Of a stretch of 64,000 nucleotides of DNA, positions 17,101 to 26,261 are shown piece by piece. A program made the translations under genes and the position numbers. The DNA lies in the NCBI RefSeq assembly GCF_018224885.1, contig NZ_JAGTXB010000022.1:95267-159266 (forward strand), in the 5' to 3' direction. Each line of letters begins with the position of its first letter. Position 1 is the first letter of the stretch. The notes beneath the pieces are model-generated. The model did not search any database and was not told the origin of the DNA. It was given only the letters and a program-made list of their open reading frames with translations. Origin of the DNA: Chitinophaga hostae (GTDB taxonomy: Bacteria; Bacteroidota; Bacteroidia; Chitinophagales; Chitinophagaceae).

Positions 17101-18974
17101 GAATTGAATTTAAATACCGGTAAGGCTTCGTTGAAGTCGATGGTACCGGCGAAATCCATATCGAGGTTAGGATCGTTGGCCGCAAGGGAACCGTTAAAGA
17201 ACTTACGGCTCATTTCCCCTTTGGTTTTGATGTTATGATAATTGTATCCGAAGAGGGCTATTTCCTGTACGTTGGCATCTACACTGGCTTTCAATGTTTT
17301 GAAATTGAAGCCGGCCCCATCTACCTTTGCGTCGAGGGAGATGGTAGACAGGTTGGTATTGTCAAACAAACTGCCGATATCAAAATTAACTGCCGTTAAG
17401 CTTCCCGAATAAACAGGAACATCCCGGCTGGTTTTGAAGTTAAGATCGGAGTTGAGTTTGCCGAGATTGGTTTGAAACTGGCCATAGGCCACAAAGTCAT
17501 TGATGAAGCCGGTGTAGCTTCCCTGGAAGCGGATGGCAGAGAGCCGGTCGATCCTGACGGTATTCACCACATCTTTTACGATAGGCATGATCTGCATTAC
17601 ATCTTTACCGGTGGTGACCAGTTCCTCGGCATGGAAGTCGATGAAGGTTTCATAAATATCCGGCAAGCCGCGCATTTCGAGGCTTCCTTTCAGGCGGGTA
17701 GTATTGCCTGCTTCCAGTTCTATATCCGTTGCTTTCAGGTTGCTGACAGGCCCGCGGGCTTTACCGTTGAGCGTAATTTCTTTTTTCCAGGAGGATAACG
17801 GCGGTGCGAAGAAGGCGATATCATCGGACGACAGCTTACAATTCTTAAAGTGGGCCTGCATGAACACATCATTAATATAATCGCTCATGTCGCTGATATC
17901 ACTGTACTGCATGGTGTAGTAGTCGCCGATATGGCTGCGGTTCGTTTCCAGGTCGAGCTGGGAAAACTCCATTTCCACTGGCGACATTTTAAACCGGCTG
18001 CTAAGCTTTTTTACCTCAAAGCCGCTGCGTTCTTTGGTGCGGAGGGTGAGGTCGCCGAATATACTGTCTTTCACCAGGCTGGTGTTGGTGAGCGACAGGT
18101 TAATTTCGTTGAAACGGATATGATGCGGGGCAAAATAGCCGGCCTCTATTTTCGTGGTGTCGTCGGGGTTATCCACGCCGAAGATGCCGTCTTTTATATT
18201 AAGTTCTTTTACAATGAGTTTCCAGTTTGCGTTGTTCCAGCGCAGTTGCTGCACTTTCCCGGTATCAGGTATGGGGCTGGCGGAAGCCTCACCGGGCTTT
18301 CTTTTACGCCGTAGCGGGGAAGAGGCATAACTGCTGATAATAAAGTTCGGGGAGGTGAGGGTGAGCTCCTGTATGTCGATATTATGTTTTTGCAGGTCGA
18401 GGTTTTTGGCGTCGAGGTAAATGCGTTTGGCAGATGCGCGCATATCTTCACCCACCCAGGCATCCACCTGGTTAACCTGAATATTTTTGAGATCAATTTT
18501 TTTCAGATCCAGCGAAATGCCTTTGGATGGCCTGGTGCTGGTGTCGGGGGCGGAGGAACCGAATGCCTCTTCAAGGAAATGAAAATTCCAGACGGAGTCT
18601 TTACGCGACCGCAGCAGGTTCACCTGTGCGTTTTCAAGCCCTATAAATTTGATGACGGGTTTATCCTGGAAAAAGAACCAATCGGTAATCCGTACCTGGA
18701 GTTTACCTGCATAGAGGAGGGTATCCTGGTGCTGATCTTCAATGAGCGTACCCTCCAGTTGCATGCTGTTAAACAGCCGGAAGGTAACATGATCTATCTC
18801 CACGCGTGTTTTCAATTGTTCCGACAGCCGGCTGGTTACCTGGTGTACGAGGAAGTTTTGTACCACGGGGATGTTAACCAGTATTCCGATCAGGATGACA
18901 AGGCCTAACAAACATAGTAACACGACAGATAATATTTTCCGGACTTTTTTCAGGCTGCAAAGTTTATCCGGCAA
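14127..18974 (-). CDS. TamB-like translocation/assembly module protein (DUF490 family)
   Basis: 1615 residues. One N-terminal membrane segment (VVLLCLLGLVILIGILV, about 17-33) is followed by a short amphipathic AsmA-like region (LSEQLKTRVEIDHVTF) and more than 1,400 residues of repetitive beta-strands, ending in the conserved DUF490/TamB C-terminal domain (from about 1230: NGTGNLQITVNTEG, then LRGALLKPDITYSIELP). TamB/YhdP-type proteins bridge the periplasm as a hydrophobic groove and are linked to outer-membrane protein insertion or phospholipid transport. The length is at the long end of the usual Bacteroidota range. The start is uncertain: no ATG lies near the N-terminus; TTG at 18974 is used, but it overlaps a TAnnTTTG-like motif, so a downstream GTG or CTG is possible. 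Confidence 0.88.
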   Translation of the reverse strand: MPDKLCSLKKVRKILSVVLLCLLGLVILIGILVNIPVVQNFLVHQVTSRLSEQLKTRVEIDHVTFRLFNSMQLEGTLIEDQHQDTLLYAGKLQVRITDWFFFQDKPVIKFIGLENAQVNLLRSRKDSVWNFHFLEEAFGSSAPDTSTRPSKGISLDLKKIDLKNIQVNQVDAWVGEDMRASAKRIYLDAKNLDLQKHNIDIQELTLTSPNFIISSYASSPLRRKRKPGEASASPIPDTGKVQQLRWNNANWKLIVKELNIKDGIFGVDNPDDTTKIEAGYFAPHHIRFNEINLSLTNTSLVKDSIFGDLTLRTKERSGFEVKKLSSRFKMSPVEMEFSQLDLETNRSHIGDYYTMQYSDISDMSDYINDVFMQAHFKNCKLSSDDIAFFAPPLSSWKKEITLNGKARGPVSNLKATDIELEAGNTTRLKGSLEMRGLPDIYETFIDFHAEELVTTGKDVMQIMPIVKDVVNTVRIDRLSAIRFQGSYTGFINDFVAYGQFQTNLGKLNSDLNFKTSRDVPVYSGSLTAVNFDIGSLFDNTNLSTISLDAKVDGAGFNFKTLKASVDANVQEIALFGYNYHNIKTKGEMSRKFFNGSLAANDPNLDMDFAGTIDFNEALPVFKFNSEIRKSDLKALHITEDSVTLQAKLDLNFAGSNIDNFDGIARMYDVSVFKNNRRLEFDSLNVSSHMVDNKKILEFAGSEVSGFVKGQYSFLQLPDAFHLLLYKYYPSYFSPPQNININQDFTFAFNLGEVDKLLKGYTNQFSGFNFSKVDGALNTMNGGNLALNINIPEAGYQQYHVQELQVKGDGNFNKVNISTSIGKVLSGKNVILENPVILASSGHDTSFVKVDLAAEDTSSLDGFYARVVTVPEGVKINFLNSAFTVNERQWNVTPGNEIYWSKHFLTVKNLRINRNDQLITIETNEYNPDESKFIVTLKNLNLADVIPAQLITTRVEGITDGTINIADPTQNLDVNAALRTRELRIDNDSIGILNVDGTYHHRTGVATFNVQSDNEGKAFLAQGKIGLSATDNSIDASIKLNGTSISLLNKYLAGYVSQLTGTVAGNLTVGGTTSLPSVKGNLTLDTVGVTVDYLGTHYRIPKLNVNVDDNLIEFGNFVLVDKYNTKGTASGYISHDHFDKLNFDFDVTGRGFLFLNTSAADNDLFYGDVLADGKVYFSGPLNDMQMHILARPIKGTHFYLPMSDSKDIGKYDYITFKTYGTEIVEKKKKKDNTKLTVKLDIAANPDAQIDVILDATTGDIISANGTGNLQITVNTEGDFTMFGNYEINNGSYNFNFQRLTSWKFDIEKNSTITWNGDPSEARVNIMAKYSLPKVSLYNLVGQGTNVSTDKLATRTEKVDVKINLRGALLKPDITYSIELPEVGSLAYESGVAAHLKEINNDQNKALFQVWGLLFSNQFLPDDATTTAAANVGITGKNSVGQALSAQAQAILNNITGALLKGSGIGVNVNYRAYNVGGPVDNSSVDRNQVSAGITSNLFNNRFRLYAGGDYDWGKTATSANTNRFAGDFRIEYLLTPDGRFRINAFSKTDYDVYNLNNRTKSGVGISYIREYNRLSELFNDKRRSRSPLLDSLRKAALLKQQQEEIEKIKQDSTGKQ

Positions 18975-19726
18975 AAATAATTAATAGTTGGCAATAGCGG
19001 CCACAATTACAAACCGGGACTATTGAATTATAAATGATGCAGTTGATATCGGCAGATGAGCACCGGATTTATTTACCCACCCTACAATTTCGTATATAGA
19101 TAACAGTGAGTAGGGGCTGAAAAAACGACTGATAACGTGAAATTTGAGGTCAAATAGTTTGTCATTATATTGTCTTTTCAATACTACTTAATGGTGTTAT
19201 ATTAAGTCTGTATGGTGTTATTTTAGCATAAATAAATTAAAAATTATCTTAATCTAAATTATTATTTGTTTAATTATCAATTATTTGCATCGTCATATTG
19301 ATTTTTTAGACGTTAAAATAGCCGTCATTCAATTGTCACATATTCATCCTGCGTTATTAGGAAAACTTTAACAATTCTAATTTGAGTCCCGAACAATGGT
19401 AGTGAACAAAAAAGAAGTAATACTAACGTAACGAGTAAAATGTAGTCAACCAGGTAACAAAAAATGTAGTCAACAGGTAACGAAATCTAGTCAACCAGGT
19501 AATGTAATTCATCATTCAGTCACACTTAATTCAGTCAGCAAACATTCAACAGGAGCAATAATTTCAACCAATAGCAGGGTCGTACAGCCTTCGGTCCAAC
19601 AATTCAGGGCAATCATCAATTATTAATTCATTAAAGTGTAGTTATAAAATCGTCAGTGAACAAATGATCGTTAGCGTCGGACGAGGCAGTCTGATCAATC
19701 CAGAATAATTTTTTAAACCAGAATCT
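18975..19726. other. 752-bp intergenic region upstream of SusC locus 1
   Basis: A/T-rich DNA without a supportable gene. It must hold the promoter for the plus-strand SusC operon, though I see no exact TAnnTTTG with correct spacing. It contains a short triplicated word (see 19438-19505) and a long leader-like region before the SusC ATG. No sigma/anti-sigma pair or other regulator lies beside this locus. Confidence 0.6.
19438..19505 (+). repeat. three tandem copies of an AATGTAGTCAACCAGGTAAC word
   Basis: Copies begin at about 19438, 19463 and 19485 with spacing of roughly 22-26 bases; the second lacks one C and the third has ATCTAG for ATGTAG. They lie about 220 bases before the SusC start and could be operator sites or simple tandem duplication. 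Confidence 0.65.
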
Positions 19727-22700
19727 ATGCACAAAAAGTTGCTACTATTAGCGCTAATGGGATTCCTATGCCTGCAGGCATGGGCCCAGGAGCGAAAAAT
19801 TTCAGGAACCATTACGGATGATAAAGGAGGGGCATTGCCCGGTGTTACCGTAAAGGAAGTAGGTACCAATAACGGGGTAGCCACCACGCCTGACGGGAAA
19901 TTTATACTCACCTTAAAAGGCAGTTCCGACAAGCTGTCCATATCCTTTGTTGGTTTTGAAACACAAACCGTTTTATTGGGTGGCAAATCTACTTTTCATA
20001 TAGCATTAAAACCAGACGCAAAAAGCCTGAAAGATGTGGTGGTAATCGGTTACCAGGAAGTGAGACGGAAAACGGTAACAGCGGCTGTTTCCAGCGTAAA
20101 AGGCAAGGAGATAGAGAATTTACCGTCGCCCAGTTTTGATCAGTTGCTGCAGGGGCGTGCCGCCGGTTTGAACGTACAGAACTTCACCGGTGAACCGGGT
20201 GTTCGTGGCTCGTTTGTGATCAGGGGTACCACTGCTATCAGTAGAAGCGCTGATGCGGCCCGTACACTCAGCTCACCGTTATTTGTGATAGATGGTATTC
20301 CCATTTCCATGGATGATGCAGCGGCATTTGATAACACCGGAACCAACTACATCGCCGGTTTGAACCCTAACGATATTGAATCGATCGACATCCTGAAAGA
20401 TGCTTCCGCAGCGGCTATCTACGGCTCCCGCGGTGCTAACGGCGTGGTGATCGTGAAAACCAAGCGTGGTAAACCAGGCAAGCCGCAGGTGAATTTCTCC
20501 ACTTACGGAGGGTTAACGCAGCAGCCTAAGTTTGAAAAAGTGTTGGGTGGTGCGGAAGAAAGACAATTCAAACTGGGGTATATGTCCAAATACATGGATG
20601 CCGACAGGATGGCGCTGGAAACACCAATGCTGTTAACAGACAGTCTGAATCCTGCATTCAACGGCGCTACTGACTGGCAGGACCTGTTTTACAAGAAGGG
20701 CATCATCCAGAACTATGACCTTTCTGTTTCCGGCGCTAACGATATGATGAACTATCGCATCAGCGGTAACTATTATGATGAAGATGGAACGGTGAAAGGA
20801 ACCGGCTTTAAGCGCTATACCGTTTCTGCGGCTATGGGCGTGAAAATGAGTTCTAAACTCAGCGTGGACGCGTTGTTCCGTTTGAGTCGCGGTGACAGGT
20901 CCCGTGGACGCGGGCAATTCCCGGGAGAAAATGTTATTCCATTATTGGATGGACAATATCTTTCTTCGCTCTTTAACCTCTCGGACGTAGATAAACGAAA
21001 TTATGTAGGTGATCTTTCTTCCGGTCGTGATAAAAATATTAATGATGATATCACTGCCAGTCTTTCGCTGAACTACGACATTACCCCCAAGTTGCGCTTT
21101 GCTTCCATGGGTTCCATACAGTCCAGTGTAAACTCACGTGATATTTTCAGACCAGGGGCTCTCAATGCAGCAGGGCTTTCATACGCTCAAAGCAATAAAT
21201 CACGCTATGAAAATGTGAACCTGGATAATACCCTGAACTATAATACCAACATTGTAAGCAAGGATCATCACCTGAATATATTATTGGGTAATACGATCAA
21301 TAATGTAAAGAATGAATACACCGGTATCGGCAGCGGCTCATTGGGTAATGATAATATAAAAGTAGTGCAGGGTTTTGATGTTAATTACCTGGCCTATACA
21401 GATCCCTATGGTAACATCATTTCCGGCTCTAATTATGAGTCAGCCGGTATGTTGTCATTCTTCTCGCGTATCAACTATGATTATAAAGAGAAGTACCTGT
21501 TATCCTTTGCCTACAGGGCGGATGCCTCTTCCCGTTTTGGCCGTAACAGCCGTTGGGGTTACTTCCCGTCTGTATCTGCCGGTTGGAACGTAACAGATGA
21601 GCCATTTATGGAGCCGGTAAAAAAATGGATGGATATGTTTAAGATCAGGGGAAGCTTCGGTGTTACCGGTAGCTTGCCCACAGGTTTTTATCTGCCTTAT
21701 AATACCTACAGCATTAACCAGGGAACCTATGGTGGTTCTACCGGCGGTACCTACAACGGTGTAAATGCCGTAACCCCTAATTTCGGCGGAGGTGTGGCGC
21801 AGGATGGATTAACCTGGCAACAGGCGCTTCAAACCAACATCGGTTTTGATGCGAGCTTTTTAAACGGACGTATCAATGTAACAGCAGACGCGTTCAACAG
21901 GGGAACTTCTAAAATGCTGTTCGACTTGCTGCTGCCGTCGACCACGGGTTACGATAAGGTAAATACGAATGCGGTGGATGTGCGTAATATCGGCGCAGAG
22001 ATTAATATCCAGGCCCGTATACTTCCTCCTACCAGTGCTTTGCAATGGAGCTCCCGCTTCCTGCTGTCTTTTGTAAAAAACCAGATTGTAAAACTGCCGA
22101 ATGGTAACCGTGACCTGATGGTAAACGATAACAACACCGGTATGACCTATGTACTTACCAAAGGCAGGGCCATCAACGAGTTTTACATGATTAAGAGCAA
22201 CGGGGTGTTCAAATCTGAAAAAGATATTCCGTTTAATCCCTATACCGGTGAAAAATTAACCTACTGGAATGGTAACCATACCGTACAGGCAGGCGATTTC
22301 ATTTGGCAGGACCAGAATGGTGACTACGATGTGTGGGACTGGAACGACAAAGTTCGCGGGGGCAATCCGAATCCTGCAGCTACCGGCGGTTTCAGCAACA
22401 CTTTCTCATATAAGGGCTTTAACCTGGAAGTATATGTTACTTTCCTCCTGGGTCGTGATATCTACAACAAATATATGTCCGACAGGCTGATAGGATTGAC
22501 TACCAATTATGCGCAGATTGCTGCCATAGACCCTGCTTCTATCGACAGCTGGCATAAAGATGGCGACAATGCTAAGTTTGCAGAGGTAATACCCTACAGC
22601 AAAAACTATTATTACCAGTTCCTGCCATTTTCTACCGCCTTTGTGGAAAACGGCAGCTATGCGCGTATCAAATATGTGAACCTCTCTTACACTTTCAACC

Positions 22701-22882
22701 GCAAATTCCTGGATCATATCGGCTTACGTAACCTGCAGATCTATGGCGTAGTGGATAACCTGAAGATGTTCCAGAAGGCCAGTGTGCCTGATGCAGAAGC
22801 GGTGGATGAAAAAGGTACTTATACCGGTGGCGGCTATCCGATTCCGAGGAAATTTACGCTGGGTGTAAATGTTGGTTTTTAA
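19727..22882 (+). CDS. SusC/RagA-family TonB-linked outer membrane protein (locus 1)
   Basis: 1051 residues. Signal peptide (LLLLALMGFLCLQAWAQ), then the carboxypeptidase-regulatory-like domain (KISGTITDDKGGALPGVTV, 23-100), the TonB box region SLKDVVVIGYQEV, a plug (LLQGRAAGLNV, VIRGTTAI, PLFVIDGIPI, IDILKDASAAAIYGSRGANGVVIVKTK) and a barrel ending in FTLGVNVGF. There is no STN domain, so signalling to a sigma factor is not expected. With the SusD lipoprotein 18 bases downstream it forms the pedal-bin importer for oligosaccharides or peptides. It is first in a four-gene operon (SusC, SusD, fasciclin-like, DUF5007-like) with no hydrolase. Confidence 0.95.
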   Translation: MHKKLLLLALMGFLCLQAWAQERKISGTITDDKGGALPGVTVKEVGTNNGVATTPDGKFILTLKGSSDKLSISFVGFETQTVLLGGKSTFHIALKPDAKSLKDVVVIGYQEVRRKTVTAAVSSVKGKEIENLPSPSFDQLLQGRAAGLNVQNFTGEPGVRGSFVIRGTTAISRSADAARTLSSPLFVIDGIPISMDDAAAFDNTGTNYIAGLNPNDIESIDILKDASAAAIYGSRGANGVVIVKTKRGKPGKPQVNFSTYGGLTQQPKFEKVLGGAEERQFKLGYMSKYMDADRMALETPMLLTDSLNPAFNGATDWQDLFYKKGIIQNYDLSVSGANDMMNYRISGNYYDEDGTVKGTGFKRYTVSAAMGVKMSSKLSVDALFRLSRGDRSRGRGQFPGENVIPLLDGQYLSSLFNLSDVDKRNYVGDLSSGRDKNINDDITASLSLNYDITPKLRFASMGSIQSSVNSRDIFRPGALNAAGLSYAQSNKSRYENVNLDNTLNYNTNIVSKDHHLNILLGNTINNVKNEYTGIGSGSLGNDNIKVVQGFDVNYLAYTDPYGNIISGSNYESAGMLSFFSRINYDYKEKYLLSFAYRADASSRFGRNSRWGYFPSVSAGWNVTDEPFMEPVKKWMDMFKIRGSFGVTGSLPTGFYLPYNTYSINQGTYGGSTGGTYNGVNAVTPNFGGGVAQDGLTWQQALQTNIGFDASFLNGRINVTADAFNRGTSKMLFDLLLPSTTGYDKVNTNAVDVRNIGAEINIQARILPPTSALQWSSRFLLSFVKNQIVKLPNGNRDLMVNDNNTGMTYVLTKGRAINEFYMIKSNGVFKSEKDIPFNPYTGEKLTYWNGNHTVQAGDFIWQDQNGDYDVWDWNDKVRGGNPNPAATGGFSNTFSYKGFNLEVYVTFLLGRDIYNKYMSDRLIGLTTNYAQIAAIDPASIDSWHKDGDNAKFAEVIPYSKNYYYQFLPFSTAFVENGSYARIKYVNLSYTFNRKFLDHIGLRNLQIYGVVDNLKMFQKASVPDAEAVDEKGTYTGGGYPIPRKFTLGVNVGF

Positions 22883-22900
22883 TTTTTAAAAGAAGTTGTT

Positions 22901-24457
22901 ATGAATTGTCTTAAACATATTTTCGTGGTACTCGCGGCGGGATTGGTATTATCTCCATTTACATCCTGTAAAAAGCTATTGGACCAGGACCCGATCAATT
23001 CGCCTTATGGGTCTGTATTCTGGACGAATCAACGTGATGCAGAGCAAGGCATTGCAGGTAACTACGCCTTATTGCGCAAAGCGTTAACGTCTAATACTGC
23101 TTATGACCAGAACATGTCGCATTTTGCTTATGGCTCATTACCCGCTTTTGAGTTTACAGATTATAACCAGTATGACCTGGGATTTCTTGTGAAAGGCGGT
23201 GATGGTTTTAATAATGCAGACTTCCTCGGCAGCTACCTGGAAGGATATCATGACTGGACGCCGTATTATAAAGTGATCACACAGGCCAACCTGGTGCTGC
23301 ATCATTTACCCTTAATTCCGGATGCGAAGTTCACGGATCAGCCAACAAAAACCCGTAACCGTTTACTGGGGGAAGCTTACTTCCTCCGTGCCTTCACTTA
23401 TTTTTATATGGCCCGTATCTGGGGAGATCTGCCGCAGGTACTCGCTTATGATAATGACCCGGGTCATTCTGTAAACCTGCCGCGTGTAAATGAAAAAATT
23501 ATACTCGACAGTTGCGTGAGAGATCTGAAAAACGCGATCAGCCTGTTGCCAATGGCATATACCAATGGCTCAGAAAGAGCGGTGAGAGCTAACAAAGGCG
23601 CTGCTTTTGGTTTACTGGCCCATGTATATATGTGGAAAAATTTCCTGAATAAAGGGAGCGTAGCTGCTGACCTTACCAATGCCATCGCCGCAGTAGATTC
23701 AGTGGTAGCGAGCGGTCAATACCAACTGTTGCCTGCTGAAAGTTATCCGAAAATATTCCATGGTAAATCCAATGAAGGTGTTTTCGAAATTAATATGCAG
23801 GTAGGAAATGGTGAACAACAGGTAGAGAAAGGTTTCTACTATTCTACCCTGAAAGAACCTTTTATCCAGCAAAAGAGCGGCAAACCTGATGCACCTAACC
23901 TGGAGCTGATCGGTAACCTCTATGGCGACAATACGCCCGATGTACGTTTACAATATTTCTTCTCTACACTGGATGCGGATAAACCTTACAATTCTGTGAT
24001 CTGCAAATTTGCAGGACCTAACCGGGAGAATATTTACTACAAAAACCCGGCTACCTTCACCGGTGCGGCTGTTGACGCCAACATCATTGTAATGCGTTAT
24101 GCAGATCTGCTTCTTTTGCGTGCCGAAGCCTATGCCGATCAGGCTAATATGAGCGCTGCACTGGCAGATATCAATACGGTAAGAGCCAGGGCACATGCGG
24201 ATTTACTGACGCCGGACGATATAGATGATATTAAATGGGAAGTAATGCGTGAACGCTCCCGCGAGTTATATGCAGAAGGCCAACGCTGGTTTGACCTGGT
24301 ACGCACAGGTTTGCTGACGAATGCTGAGATTGCCGGCGGTAACTTCCCGCAGAGCCGCTTCGATGCGGGCGGTTGGAAATGGCCGGTAGGACGTGTATTG
24401 TTCCTGAACAACAATGTTATTACACAAAATCCTTTCTGGCTGGGAAGAGTGAAGTAG
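22901..24457 (+). CDS. RagB/SusD-family nutrient-binding lipoprotein (locus 1)
   Basis: 518 residues with a lipoprotein signal (VVLAAGLVLSPFTSC, Cys about 23, followed by KK). The N-terminal SusD-like helices (LLDQDPINSP, then FWTNQRDAEQGIAGNYALLR) and the TPR-like core (LLGEAYFLRAFTYFYMARIWGDLP) are typical, as is the C-terminal segment VMRERSRELYAEGQRWFDLVR. It is a cell-surface lid that captures substrate for the preceding SusC. The gap of 18 bases to SusC indicates one transcript. Substrate cannot be read from the sequence. Confidence 0.95.
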   Translation: MNCLKHIFVVLAAGLVLSPFTSCKKLLDQDPINSPYGSVFWTNQRDAEQGIAGNYALLRKALTSNTAYDQNMSHFAYGSLPAFEFTDYNQYDLGFLVKGGDGFNNADFLGSYLEGYHDWTPYYKVITQANLVLHHLPLIPDAKFTDQPTKTRNRLLGEAYFLRAFTYFYMARIWGDLPQVLAYDNDPGHSVNLPRVNEKIILDSCVRDLKNAISLLPMAYTNGSERAVRANKGAAFGLLAHVYMWKNFLNKGSVAADLTNAIAAVDSVVASGQYQLLPAESYPKIFHGKSNEGVFEINMQVGNGEQQVEKGFYYSTLKEPFIQQKSGKPDAPNLELIGNLYGDNTPDVRLQYFFSTLDADKPYNSVICKFAGPNRENIYYKNPATFTGAAVDANIIVMRYADLLLLRAEAYADQANMSAALADINTVRARAHADLLTPDDIDDIKWEVMRERSRELYAEGQRWFDLVRTGLLTNAEIAGGNFPQSRFDAGGWKWPVGRVLFLNNNVITQNPFWLGRVK

Positions 24458-24490
24458 TGCAAATTATTATGACCGTTTAAAAGAACTGAC

Positions 24491-25165
24491 ATGAAAAAAT
24501 CAAACATATTAACAACAAAAGGCGGATGGGTGTTATTGCTGGCAGTGCTGTTGTTTGCTGCCTGCAAAAAAGATGACCACTTTGTAGGGGGAAGTCTTAC
24601 GAAAGACCATACCGATTTAACCACCTATGATTACCTCAAGGCGAACCCGCTTTTTGATACGCTGATCCTGCTGATAGACAAGGCCGGCCTGAAAGAAACG
24701 ATTAATAGCAACATCACTTTCATGGCGCCTACGGATTATTCTATCAAACAGTTTCTGAAAGTTCGGACCAAGGAACTGCAGGATGAACTGAACGATGAAA
24801 ACGTGTTATATACACTGGATAGTCTTAAAGCCCCCGAGGTCCGCGACTCCCTGATGGCCTATATGTATGATGGTAAGATCCAGCGTTCAGATCTTTCCCT
24901 GGAACAACAGATCTATAAAAATAAGGTAGGAGAAAACTTTGACATCAGGTTAAAGAAAACCGACCAGTACGGTGGTATCCTGTCTGAAGGTGTGCGGTAT
25001 ATCTATGTAGCAAAAATTATCAACGGACTGGATCCTGATCCGCTGCCGGATGACTTCCCACAGGGAGACCGGGATATTGAAGACCTGCTGCAAACCACGG
25101 GTATCATCACCAAAACAGGCGTACTGCACGTATTAGCCAATACACACGCTTTTTACTGGAAGTAG
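24491..25165 (+). CDS. fasciclin-domain-like lipoprotein of SusC/D locus 1
   Basis: 224 residues. Lipoprotein signal (WVLLLAVLLFAACKKDD). Residues about 40-175 have the look of a fasciclin (FAS1) domain: YDYLKANPLFDTLILLIDKAGL, then ITFMAPTDYSIKQFL, and a late HVLANTH resembling the second FAS1 motif (GVLHVL at about 214). FAS1 domains serve adhesion or carbohydrate binding in surface lipoproteins. It lies 33 bases after SusD in the same operon, so it is probably a surface accessory to the importer. The match is moderate: some core positions are shortened. Confidence 0.72.
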   Translation: MKKSNILTTKGGWVLLLAVLLFAACKKDDHFVGGSLTKDHTDLTTYDYLKANPLFDTLILLIDKAGLKETINSNITFMAPTDYSIKQFLKVRTKELQDELNDENVLYTLDSLKAPEVRDSLMAYMYDGKIQRSDLSLEQQIYKNKVGENFDIRLKKTDQYGGILSEGVRYIYVAKIINGLDPDPLPDDFPQGDRDIEDLLQTTGIITKTGVLHVLANTHAFYWK

Positions 25166-25189
25166 TCTTACCACAATAAACTTAACATT

Positions 25190-26179
25190 ATGTCTGATAA
25201 ATATAATCTGAAAAAATTACTGGGAGCTGCTATCCTGTTGGGTATTCTGGCCGGAGGTTGTAAGAAAATAGACGAAGGGTTTTTAAGCGATGGACTGTAT
25301 GTGCCTGATGCTCCTCTCGTTATCCAGCGTGGAAACCCATTCCAGAAAACGAGTGCCATTCTTGCGGATGGTACCACCCAACCTATGACCATTAAATTAG
25401 TGGATGTAAGAAGGGCTGATACGCACAAACATGCGGATGAGTTTTTTAAAGAATACCCGGTATACGTATATACTGCTGCTGTAAATCCCGCAGAGGATAC
25501 CACTATTGAACAGGTGAATAAAAAACGTACGCTAAAGCAGTTAAAACCATACGAATTCCTGAGCAGCGGTCAGTTTATATTCAATGGAGCTACCGATAGT
25601 TTGCCGCTTGGCGTTACTTATGAATACGACATTGAAGTATCCAACGTAGCAGGTTCAAAGCTGTACAAGAATATAGCGACAATGACCACCATTGATCCGC
25701 CATTGATCACAGAAACAACCGCCAACTGTAACCTGTTCCCGGATGACGGATCTGCTACCATTCCAATGGGGCAGCCTACCATGACTATTACCAGGGTGAA
25801 AGAAAGTGGTGCCTCTGTAATTCTGAAAATAACAGATAAGAACGGTAATCCTTTCAATCCTAAAAAAGGAGAGATCATCAAGCGTGGTGATCGTCCTATT
25901 TTCGAGAACTATGCAAGATTCCATCCAATTGAATATACAGACACTGCTATGATCTGTAATTTCGAAATTGCACCGTTCCCGTTGAGCAAATATTCAAATG
26001 GAGGCACTAACTGGAACTACCTGATGTATTACCGTATTCCTTCTGCATTTGTGTCGATTGACAAAACGCTGACCACCAAAGTTGGTAGTGTGAACCCACT
26101 GTTCGCATTTCGATTGATGAAGGCGGGTGTGTATGTTGTAGAACTGAGAATGCCGAAAACGACAAGAGTTAGTAAATAG
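25190..26179 (+). CDS. DUF5007-like lipoprotein of SusC/D locus 1
   Basis: 329 residues. A lipoprotein signal (LLGAAILLGILAGGCKK) is followed by an almost all-beta protein with two or three immunoglobulin- or PKD-like repeats implied by YEYDIEVSNVAG and RMPKT-type strands. I believe it belongs to the DUF5007-type group that follows fasciclin-like genes in Chitinophaga SusC/D operons, but this is recalled, not demonstrated. It is the last gene of the operon and is closed by a terminator. Probable role: surface glycan- or peptide-binding accessory. Function unknown. Confidence 0.6.
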   Translation: MSDKYNLKKLLGAAILLGILAGGCKKIDEGFLSDGLYVPDAPLVIQRGNPFQKTSAILADGTTQPMTIKLVDVRRADTHKHADEFFKEYPVYVYTAAVNPAEDTTIEQVNKKRTLKQLKPYEFLSSGQFIFNGATDSLPLGVTYEYDIEVSNVAGSKLYKNIATMTTIDPPLITETTANCNLFPDDGSATIPMGQPTMTITRVKESGASVILKITDKNGNPFNPKKGEIIKRGDRPIFENYARFHPIEYTDTAMICNFEIAPFPLSKYSNGGTNWNYLMYYRIPSAFVSIDKTLTTKVGSVNPLFAFRLMKAGVYVVELRMPKTTRVSK

Positions 26180-26205
26180 CCTGTTGGGAGCACTATAAAA
26201 ACAAT

Positions 26206-26233
26206 GAGAGGAGTACATGTATTGTACTCCTCT
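26206..26233. terminator. bidirectional terminator between locus 1 and the BioF-like gene
   Basis: Stem GAGAGGAGTAC / GTACTCCTCTC (11 bp) with a short loop. It separates two convergent genes. The T-tract is weak on the plus side. Confidence 0.75.
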
Positions 26234-26261
26234 CGCCGTTTATATCCATTCGTCTTAAGTC

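Noticed and set aside
19438..19505. Three spaced repeats upstream of SusC as a mini CRISPR array
   Set aside because: Only three copies, near-contiguous, with no true spacers, diverging within the copies, and no cas gene anywhere in the window.
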